Made by a program: the position numbers and the translations under genes. A stretch of DNA of 5,695 bases from Clostridia bacterium. Its GTDB lineage: Bacteria > Bacillota > DSM-16504 > Desulfitibacterales > Desulfitibacteraceae. Location: positions 1-5,695 of the forward strand of contig JAGXSK010000313.1 of assembly GCA_018333845.1 (NCBI GenBank), in the 5' to 3' direction. This document shows, piece after piece, positions 1-4,283 of this stretch (the first letter of the stretch is position 1; each line of letters opens with the position of its first letter). The notes under the pieces are model-generated. The model saw nothing but the letters and a program-made list of their open reading frames with translations. It ran no database searches and was not told where the DNA came from.

Positions 1-2
1 CC

Positions 3-110
3 TACCATTATGGACCACTCCCTGTCAAGGGTAAAGTGAACGGGCTAACCTTAGTCTGTAAAAGTGATTATTCACTTTTCAAAGAACAAAATTCTAACTG
101 GAAATTCTAA
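3..110 (+). CDS. Possible C-terminal end of an upstream gene (partial)
   Basis: One forward frame is open from the left edge of the window to a TAA at 108-110, giving 35 residues that include YHYGPLPVKGKV near the edge and end in NSNWKF. The other two forward frames stop by about position 40. The composition looks protein-like, and the stop lies 27 nt before the ribosome binding site of the next gene, which would suit an operon. I do not recognise the family. An open stretch this short can arise by chance in AT-rich DNA, so this is a tentative call. It does not resemble the end of RuvX, the gene expected upstream of DUF1292 in related genomes. Confidence 0.35.
   Translation, partial: YHYGPLPVKGKVNGLTLVCKSDYSLFKEQNSNWKF
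60..79. repeat. Small perfect inverted repeat
   Basis: AAAAGTGA at 60-67 is the exact reverse complement of TCACTTTT at 72-79, with a TTAT loop. It lies inside the possible coding tail at 3-110. Its T-run is part of the stem and its GC core is only 4 bp, so it would be a weak terminator at best. Confidence 0.3.
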
Positions 111-137
111 AGTTTAGGTTTACAAAACATATTATAC

Positions 138-157
138 GAGGGAGGATGATTGTTGTG
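138..157 (+). promoter_or_regulatory. Ribosome binding site that selects the GTG start at 155
   Basis: GAGGGAGG at 138-145 is a near-ideal Shine-Dalgarno sequence. The in-frame ATG at 146 touches it with no spacer and could not be used efficiently. The GTG at 155 lies 9 nt downstream, which is a normal spacing, and is therefore preferred. Confidence 0.7.
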
Positions 158-304
158 GCTATTTGTACTACATGTGGAAAAGAAGTGCCTGATGATGATT
201 TATATTATATTGGTGGCCGTGTAGTTTGCGAAAAATGTTCTTTAGCGCAGCTAGACCCATCCAGGCCTTGTAGCGGTGGAATCGGGGCATATAATAAAGA
301 TTAA
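155..304 (+). CDS. Small zinc-ribbon-like protein, 49 aa
   Basis: The reading frame begins at GTG 155 and ends at TAA 302-304. It encodes 49 residues with two CxxC knuckles, CTTC at residues 4-7 and CEKC at residues 25-28, separated by about 17 residues. This is the layout of a small treble-clef or zinc-ribbon fold that would bind one zinc ion through four cysteines. A fifth cysteine at residue 39 lies in a Gly- and Pro-containing tail. There is no signal peptide or membrane segment, so it is probably cytosolic. The strong ribosome binding site and the intrinsic terminator right after the stop support a genuine gene. Such mini zinc ribbons are common in clostridia and usually uncharacterised; nucleic acid or protein binding is possible but not shown. 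It is the last gene of its transcription unit. Confidence 0.7.
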   Translation: MAICTTCGKEVPDDDLYYIGGRVVCEKCSLAQLDPSRPCSGGIGAYNKD

Positions 305-318
305 TGACAGAAAGGTAA

Positions 319-349
319 TAGGGGGATAGCATCCCTCTTTTACTTTTTT
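319..349 (+). terminator. Rho-independent terminator after the zinc-ribbon gene
   Basis: Positions 320-327 (AGGGGGAT) pair with 331-338 (ATCCCTCT) around an AGC loop, giving an 8-bp GC-rich stem with one G-U pair. A T-rich run follows (TTTTACTTTTTT, about 338-349). This is a canonical intrinsic terminator 15 nt after the zinc-ribbon stop codon. It separates that unit from everything downstream. Confidence 0.85.
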
Positions 350-354
350 ATAAT
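349..354 (+). promoter_or_regulatory. Possible -10 box before the structured element
   Basis: TATAAT at 349-354 is a perfect -10 hexamer and would place a transcription start near 361, at the edge of the structured element. No good -35 hexamer is visible: the expected position falls in the terminator hairpin and reads roughly ATAGCA. The surroundings are very AT-rich, so the match may be chance. Confidence 0.2.
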
Positions 355-360
355 TAAGTA

Positions 361-556
361 CCTTGTTTATCCGATGACTAACCACCACTAGCCTTGCATG
401 GGTTTTACTATGCCAACAAATTGGTAAGTTTCGCTGTATGCACTTCAGATGGAGTCATGACAGTGAAACTTGGTTCAGACGGTTCATCTGAACTATAGTT
501 GAACTAATTCAGCGGGAAACTCCACTTGAAGACAAGAATCCTGTTTATTTAAACAA
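361..556 (+). ncRNA. Unassigned structured RNA-like element
   Basis: This stretch has no convincing reading frame but carries consecutive hairpins. They are: 396-401 with 408-413 (6 bp, one G-U); 426-437 with 460-471 (12 bp, one G-U), extended inward by 438-440/456-458 and 442-444/453-455 to an 8-nt loop; 473-479 with 487-493 (7 bp perfect); 498-503 with 508-513 (6 bp, CTAA loop); 525-528 with 533-536; and 542-547 with 550-555. TTGTTTA at 363-369 can instead pair with TAAACAA at 550-556, closing the whole unit at about 195 nt. No Rfam-type signature that I know (T-box, SAM, TPP, lysine, cobalamin, tmRNA, RNase P, SRP) is present. The tail, with a short hairpin after CAAGAATCC, is reminiscent of IS200/IS605 right ends and TnpB omega-RNAs, so a relic or non-autonomous element is one hypothesis. 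A free-standing small RNA or a leader of the operon is another. The strand is assumed from the neighbours. Confidence 0.4.
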
Positions 557-584
557 TTAATTGGAAATAATAACAGGCATATAC

Positions 585-614
585 TGGACAAAAATCAATA
601 ACAAACGGTATAAT
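585..614 (+). promoter_or_regulatory. Sigma-A-type promoter of the DUF1292-mltG operon
   Basis: TGGACA at 585-590 matches the -35 consensus at five of six positions. TATAAT at 609-614 is a perfect -10 box, and the spacer is 18 bp. Transcription would start near 621, leaving about a 40-nt leader before the ATG at 660. No terminator or obvious operator lies between this promoter and the gene. Confidence 0.75.
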
Positions 615-659
615 TGTCAAGACCATAAAAACATAAATTAAGTAAAGGCGGGATTAAAT

Positions 660-953
660 ATGACAGAGCATAATGAAAACTTGGAAATGGATAATACTAT
701 TACTTTAGTTGATGAAAATGGTGAAGAAGTCGAGTTTGAGGTTATAGACATGATACAGGTTGATGAAGAAGAATATGCCATACTGCTGCCAAAGACAAGG
801 GATGGTGTAGGGGAAGAAGCTATAATTCTTAAAGTTGGCATTGATGATGAAGGTGAAGAAATACTTTATGAAATTGAAGATGATGATGAGTGGGAAATGG
901 TTGCTAACATATGGCAGGAAGGTTTAGAAGAAAGTGAAGATATCCAGAACTAA
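660..953 (+). CDS. DUF1292 family acidic protein (YrzB-like)
   Basis: This 97-residue protein starts at ATG 660, 7 nt after AAAGGCGGG (644-652). More than a third of its residues are Asp or Glu. The core at about residues 13-80 has the DUF1292 pattern: ITLVDENGEEVEFEVID, then the EEEYAILLP strand, then ILKVGIDDEGEE and a terminal acidic block before W78. No membrane segment or signal peptide is present. In Bacillus and clostridia this family sits in the alaS-ireB-ruvX-yrzB-mltG neighbourhood, and its molecular function is not established. Here it is the first gene after the promoter at 585-614, with 65 nt to mltG and no terminator between, so the two are probably co-transcribed. The family call rests on length, acidity, the strand pattern and its position next to mltG. 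The usual alaS-ireB-ruvX partners are not immediately upstream. Confidence 0.85.
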   Translation: MTEHNENLEMDNTITLVDENGEEVEFEVIDMIQVDEEEYAILLPKTRDGVGEEAIILKVGIDDEGEEILYEIEDDDEWEMVANIWQEGLEESEDIQN

Positions 954-955
954 CC

Positions 956-984
956 TTGTAGAAATAATAAGAAATATGTATAAT
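956..984 (+). promoter_or_regulatory. Possible weak internal promoter before mltG
   Basis: TATAAT at 979-984 is a perfect -10 box. TTGTAG at 956-961, 17 bp upstream, keeps only the TTG of the -35 consensus. It could give extra mltG transcription, but AT-rich spacers produce such matches by chance. Confidence 0.3.
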
Positions 985-1003
985 AGGTTGAGTAAAAGCT
1001 TTT

Positions 1004-1021
1004 AGGAGTGATTCTAAATTG
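1004..1021 (+). promoter_or_regulatory. Ribosome binding site that supports the TTG start of mltG
   Basis: AGGAG at 1004-1008 lies 10 nt before TTG 1019. The next in-frame ATG is codon 34, inside the membrane segment, and starting there would remove the anchor. The TTG start is therefore well supported. Confidence 0.75.
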
Positions 1022-2062
1022 GAACCTAAAGCAAATATTCAACCTAAAACTTTTAAAAAAACAAAGTTAATAGTTTTATTGCTGTTATTGTCTTTAGTGC
1101 TGGTCTTTCTATATGGCATGTTTAAAATAGAGCAGTTTAAAGAACCTGTTGAAAAGGACAGTGACCGATATGTTGTAGTAGAAATAAAAAGTAATACTGG
1201 AACACACCAGATAGCCCAGCAGCTATATGATAACGGCTTAATCCACAACACTTTATTCTTTAGATTATTTGTGAGAAATCAAGGTTTAGATAGACATCTT
1301 AAAGCTGGAAAATACAACTTGAGTCCATCAATGTCATTATATGAGATAGTAGATAGACTCCAAAGGGGTCAGTTAAATTTAATTTCTTTTACAATTCCTG
1401 AAGGCCTTACCCTTGAACAAATAGCAGCCTCTCTTGAACGACAAGGTGTAGCTGATGCTCAAGTTTTTCTTAGGCTAGCTGAGGAAGGGGATTTTATTTT
1501 TCCCTGGATGGATGAGCTGCCTGAAGGACCTTTAAGGTTTGAGGGCTTTCTGTTTCCTGATACTTATAGAATACCAGAAGGCTTTTCCGAAGCAGGTATA
1601 ATTCAGATGATGCTTGATAGGTTCAAGGAAGTATTTACAGAGGAATATGAAGCTAGAATGAATGAACTGGGTATGAATATACTTGAGGCTGTGACCCTGG
1701 CCTCCATAATTGAAAGAGAAATTAGAAAACCTGAAGAACAGGCCATGGCATCGGCAGTTTTTCATAATCGGCTAAACAGGAAGATGAGACTTGAGTCATG
1801 TGCAACTATTCAGTATGCGTTAGGTGAGGTTAAGGAGGTACTATCATATAGTGATCTTGAGATAGCATCACCATATAACACCTATAGAAATGATGGACTG
1901 CCTCCTGGGCCAATTGCAGCACCAGGTAAAGGGGCAATTCATGCGGCTCTTAACCCTACAGACGATGATTATCTTTTCTTTGTGGCAAAACCGGATGGCT
2001 CGCATCATTTTAGTAAAACCTTTAGAGAGCATGAGCAGGCCAAAAATAAATACTTGAAATAG
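1019..2062 (+). CDS. mltG: Endolytic murein transglycosylase MltG
   Basis: MltG is a membrane-anchored lytic enzyme that cleaves inside nascent peptidoglycan glycan strands and is thought to set strand length by terminating polymerisation. The 347-residue product matches the family's usual length (about 340). It has a short Lys-rich cytosolic tail, one transmembrane helix (about residues 17-35) and an extracellular part. A LysM-like region lies at about 52-118 (EIKSNTGTHQIAQQL through the GKYNLSPSMSLYEIVDRL segment). The catalytic YceG domain follows, with EGFLFPDTYRIPEG at 175-188 and ASIIERE at 228-234. Glu232 aligns with the catalytic Glu218 of E. coli MltG. The signature SPYNTYRNDGLPPGPIAAPG is at 284-303. 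It is YrrL in B. subtilis. It lies 65 nt after the DUF1292 gene, probably in the same operon, and shares the cell-wall theme with the PBP gene at 4281. All key motifs are intact. Confidence 0.96.
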   Translation: MEPKANIQPKTFKKTKLIVLLLLLSLVLVFLYGMFKIEQFKEPVEKDSDRYVVVEIKSNTGTHQIAQQLYDNGLIHNTLFFRLFVRNQGLDRHLKAGKYNLSPSMSLYEIVDRLQRGQLNLISFTIPEGLTLEQIAASLERQGVADAQVFLRLAEEGDFIFPWMDELPEGPLRFEGFLFPDTYRIPEGFSEAGIIQMMLDRFKEVFTEEYEARMNELGMNILEAVTLASIIEREIRKPEEQAMASAVFHNRLNRKMRLESCATIQYALGEVKEVLSYSDLEIASPYNTYRNDGLPPGPIAAPGKGAIHAALNPTDDDYLFFVAKPDGSHHFSKTFREHEQAKNKYLK

Positions 2063-2069
2063 CTTTAGT

Positions 2070-2111
2070 GAATAGACCCTTTTTCCTTCATGGACTATAA
2101 AGGGTCTATTC
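2070..2111. other. Long intergenic hairpin between mltG and trmR
   Basis: Positions 2070-2082 (GAATAGACCCTTT) pair perfectly with 2099-2111 in a 13-bp stem. The 16-nt loop has a possible inner TCC/GGA pairing. The hairpin starts 8 nt after the mltG stop. No T-tract follows on either strand, so it is not a standard intrinsic terminator. A role in mRNA stability, processing or partial attenuation is possible, but none is shown. It fills most of the 81-nt spacer. Confidence 0.7.
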
Positions 2112-2143
2112 TGTGAATCATATTTACCTAAAAAGGTGATTTA

Positions 2144-2794
2144 ATGGATACTATACTTTTAGCAGATTTTCTTAAAACCTTTGTACCAAAAAGGGATGCT
2201 CTTCTTAAGCAGATAGAGCAGGAAGGACTAGAGGATAAAATACCCATTGCTGATCCTCAGACTGCAGGACTGCTTTACCTGCTTGCAAAAATACATAACA
2301 GCAGAAGGATTTTAGAGATAGGTACTGCTACTGGGTACTCAACCATTTGGCTTGCAAGGGCAGTTGCTCCCCATGGCAGGGTTACTACAATAGAAATTAA
2401 TCACCTTCGCCACAGAAGGGCAAGAGAGTATTTTCAGCGGGCAGGTCTAGACAATAATATTACTGCCTATCTGGGAGATGCTCTAAACATACTACCCCAA
2501 TTGCCAGGGGACTTTGATTTCATTTTTATGGATGCAGCAAAGGGACAATACATATCCTTTTTTGAATATGCTTATGATCTACTGGCACCAGGGGGAATTT
2601 TAGTAGCAGATAATGTATTGTTTAAAGGTATGGTAGCACCAGGTGCAAAATATCCTAGAAGAAAAAGGACTTTAGTAATCAGGTTAAGGAAATTTTTAAG
2701 GATGTTAAATAACCATCCCAATTTGGTAACAGCCATATTGCCACTGGAAGACGGAGTAGCTCTATGTTTTAAGGAAAGGAAGGAATTATCTTGA
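2144..2794 (+). CDS. trmR: tRNA 5-hydroxyuridine methyltransferase TrmR (YrrM-like)
   Basis: The 216-residue product is a class I SAM-dependent O-methyltransferase of the COMT-like, metal-dependent type (Methyltransf_3). The ATG at 2144 follows AGGTG (2134-2138) at 5 nt. Visible motifs are the SAM-binding loop LEIGTATGYS (57-66), the acidic strand end TIEIN with Glu84, GDA (111-113), and FMDAAKG (128-134), where Asp130 is an expected metal ligand. ADNVLFKG (155-162) supplies the second acidic and Asn pair. In B. subtilis the orthologue YrrM (TrmR) methylates ho5U34 to mo5U in tRNAs that read several codons by wobble. The next gene encodes TrhP, which acts in making ho5U, so context strongly supports this substrate over catechol-type small molecules. 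The 3' end overlaps the start of trhP by 4 nt (TTGA). No key residue is missing. Confidence 0.88.
   Translation: MDTILLADFLKTFVPKRDALLKQIEQEGLEDKIPIADPQTAGLLYLLAKIHNSRRILEIGTATGYSTIWLARAVAPHGRVTTIEINHLRHRRAREYFQRAGLDNNITAYLGDALNILPQLPGDFDFIFMDAAKGQYISFFEYAYDLLAPGGILVADNVLFKGMVAPGAKYPRRKRTLVIRLRKFLRMLNNHPNLVTAILPLEDGVALCFKERKELS
2778..2793 (+). promoter_or_regulatory. Ribosome binding site that supports the TTG start of trhP
   Basis: GGAAGGAA at 2778-2785 lies inside the 3' end of trmR, 5 nt before TTG 2791. The protein begins NKPELLAPAGD right after this codon, the usual N-terminus of U32 proteins, so the TTG is the real start. Confidence 0.8.
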
Positions 2795-4011
2795 ATAAAC
2801 CAGAACTTTTAGCACCTGCTGGAGATATGGAAAAACTAAAATTTGCTTTGCTTTATGGAGCGGACGCTGTTTATTTAGGTGGAAAACAGCTTGGGCTGCG
2901 TGCCTCTGCAGGAAATTTCACTTTAGAAGAGATGAAAGAGGCGGTTGACTATACCCATTCATTTAGTAAAAAGGTTTATGTGACTGTTAATATACTTGCT
3001 CATAATGATGATTTGGAGGGCATAGAGGAATATCTTTTAAAACTAGAAGTTATAAATGCAGATGGTATAATAGTTTCTGATCCAGGTATAGTAAAGATAG
3101 CCAGAGAAGTTGTTCCGCAGCTGCCTATTCACCTGAGCACCCAGGCAAACACCACAAACTGGGCAGCCGCAGATTTTTGGAAAGGCTATGGTATAAAAAG
3201 AATAGTTCTTGCAAGAGAGCTATCACTGGCAGAGATTGCAAAAATTAAACAAAAAGTTGACATAGAAATAGAAGCTTTTATCCATGGAGCCATGTGTATG
3301 GCTTATTCTGGAAGGTGTCTTTTAAGCAACTTTTTAGTAGGCAGGGGAGCTAATCAGGGGGAGTGTGCCCATCCCTGTAGATATAAGTATCATCTTATGG
3401 AAGAAAAGAGGCCAGGGCAGGTCATGGAAATTCAGGAGGATGCAAGGGGCAGCTATATTTTCAATTCCAAGGATTTATGTATGCTAGAACATATCCCTGC
3501 CATGGTAAAAGCAGGGATAGATTCTCTAAAGATAGAGGGAAGAATGAAAAGTATACACTATGTTGCTACAGTAGTAAAGGCCTATAGGCAGGCAATAGAT
3601 TCTTATTTTCAAAACCCCGAAACTTACACCCTGGATGAAAAGCTTCTTGAAGAGGTAGGCAAAGTAAGCCACAGGGAATACACTACAGGCTTTTATTTTA
3701 ATAAAATTACATCTGATGATCATAACTTTGAGACGTCTGCTTACAGACATACTTATGATTTTATAGGCATTGTAATTGGATATGATGTTAGTAAAAGACA
3801 GCTTATTGTAGAACAAAGAAACAACTTTAGCGTGGGAGACAAAATCGAGTTCTGTCCTCCGAAGGGCCATAACAAGGAAATGATTATAAATGCAATGTTT
3901 GATGACAAACTGGAGAAGATTGAAAAAGCTCCGCATCCGCAACAGTTAGTGTATATAGCATCACCAGTAAGTTTTCCTAAATATACTCTTATTAGAAGGA
4001 GAAGAAAATGA
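2791..4011 (+). CDS. trhP: U32 family tRNA hydroxylation protein TrhP
   Basis: The 406-residue product is a U32 'peptidase' family protein. It opens with PELLAPAGDMEKLKFAL, followed by YGADAVYLGG (22-31). The U32 signature is complete at residues 161-179: E161, F163, G166, C169, G174, C176 and S179 all fit. C169, C176, C192 (or C196) and C230 are candidates for the [4Fe-4S] cluster found in this family, for example UbiU. SLKIEGRMKS (245-254) is another conserved block. A beta-rich C-terminal extension covers about 320-406. In E. coli (YegQ) and B. subtilis (YrrN/YrrO), TrhP proteins are needed for prephenate-dependent formation of ho5U at tRNA position 34, and the older 'protease' label is probably misleading. 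The overlap with trmR fits this: TrhP makes ho5U and TrmR methylates it. B. subtilis uses two adjacent paralogues; only one is seen here. Confidence 0.9.
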   Translation: MNKPELLAPAGDMEKLKFALLYGADAVYLGGKQLGLRASAGNFTLEEMKEAVDYTHSFSKKVYVTVNILAHNDDLEGIEEYLLKLEVINADGIIVSDPGIVKIAREVVPQLPIHLSTQANTTNWAAADFWKGYGIKRIVLARELSLAEIAKIKQKVDIEIEAFIHGAMCMAYSGRCLLSNFLVGRGANQGECAHPCRYKYHLMEEKRPGQVMEIQEDARGSYIFNSKDLCMLEHIPAMVKAGIDSLKIEGRMKSIHYVATVVKAYRQAIDSYFQNPETYTLDEKLLEEVGKVSHREYTTGFYFNKITSDDHNFETSAYRHTYDFIGIVIGYDVSKRQLIVEQRNNFSVGDKIEFCPPKGHNKEMIINAMFDDKLEKIEKAPHPQQLVYIASPVSFPKYTLIRRRRK

Positions 4012-4232
4012 CCTTTGACAGAGAAATTTCTATTCTTGTGCAGGTGGCAATAAGAGATATTGATTTGCTAAATAAAATAATGGAAGGCCATGAGGGCATA
4101 ACCCTTGTTACAACGGAGGATGCCCAGCAGGGATATGTTAGGCTCCATACTGCCCAGTCTACTAAAACCTATTTATTAGAAAAATTAGAAATATTTCCAA
4201 GAAATATTAAAATTATTAACATAACTGAATAA
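4008..4232 (+). CDS. DUF4911-like small protein
   Basis: This 74-residue protein starts at ATG 4008, overlapping the trhP stop by 4 nt (ATGA). GGAG lies at 3998-4001, 6 nt upstream, so it is very likely translationally coupled to trhP. The core at about 17-47 reads DIDLLNKIMEGHEGITLV, then TTEDAQQGYVRLHTAQ. This resembles what I recall of DUF4911, a short family in clostridia with a leucine-rich helix, an 'EG.EGLALV.T.D' turn and a strand after a Gly. There is no signal peptide, membrane segment or cysteine. It looks like a small alpha/beta cytosolic protein, perhaps ACT-like in size. Its function is unknown; the tight coupling suggests a partner of TrhP or TrmR. The family assignment is from memory of the pattern. 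Confidence 0.8.
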   Translation: MTFDREISILVQVAIRDIDLLNKIMEGHEGITLVTTEDAQQGYVRLHTAQSTKTYLLEKLEIFPRNIKIINITE

Positions 4233-4235
4233 GTT

Positions 4236-4280
4236 TTCCACCTTCTGTAAAATATATACATGAATGGAAGGTGTTTTTTT
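4236..4280 (+). terminator. Intrinsic terminator of the trhP operon, overlapping the PBP ribosome binding site
   Basis: CACCTTC at 4239-4245 pairs exactly with GAAGGTG at 4267-4273. Three further inner pairs (two of them G-U) give a stem of about 10 bp with a 15-nt AT-rich loop. Seven T follow at 4274-4280, immediately before the ATG at 4281. The hairpin begins a few nt after the DUF4911 stop codon, as expected for the end of the operon. Its 3' arm also contains GGAAGG, the only ribosome binding site of the next gene. Confidence 0.75.
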
Positions 4281-4283
4281 ATG
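4266..4283 (+). promoter_or_regulatory. Ribosome binding site of the PBP gene, inside a hairpin arm
   Basis: GGAAGGTG at 4266-4273 lies 7 nt before ATG 4281 and is a good Shine-Dalgarno sequence. It is also the 3' arm of the terminator stem. On a read-through transcript it would be paired and hidden; on a transcript starting inside the loop it would be free. I see no strong promoter there, only AT-rich TATATA/TATACA at 4253-4260. Confidence 0.6.

Noticed and set aside
20..31. CCCT/AGGG mini-hairpin as a terminator or tRNA arm
   Set aside because: The 4-bp stem has no T-run or cloverleaf context, so chance is the better explanation.
146..154. ATG at 146 as start of the zinc-ribbon gene
   Set aside because: It directly follows the GGAGG with no spacer; GTG 155 has a normal 9-nt spacing.
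509..545. Group I intron core (CAGCGGGAAACTCC and GACAAGAATCCTG recall P4 and the P6/P7 strand of tRNA-Leu introns)
   Set aside because: The matches are short, the P7 partner and P3/P8 pairings were not found, and there is no interrupted gene or tRNA around it.
361..556. 6S RNA
   Set aside because: The total length and closing pairing would fit, but the interior is a row of separate hairpins and not one long rod with a central bubble.
361..659. Riboswitch or T-box leader controlling the DUF1292 operon
   Set aside because: No known aptamer or T-box consensus is present, no terminator lies before the ATG, and a good promoter at 585-614 lies downstream of the structure.
638..841. Minus-strand open frame opposite DUF1292
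   Set aside because: It is a Ser/Thr-rich low-complexity shadow of the acidic gene (antisense of GAA/GAT codons), without a ribosome binding site.
1039..1765. Minus-strand open frames at 1039-1251 and 1532-1765 inside mltG
   Set aside because: Both are antisense to conserved MltG coding sequence and show no domain or binding site.
3526..3942. 138-codon minus-strand open frame inside trhP
   Set aside because: It is fully antisense to a strongly supported gene, and its translation has no recognisable domain.
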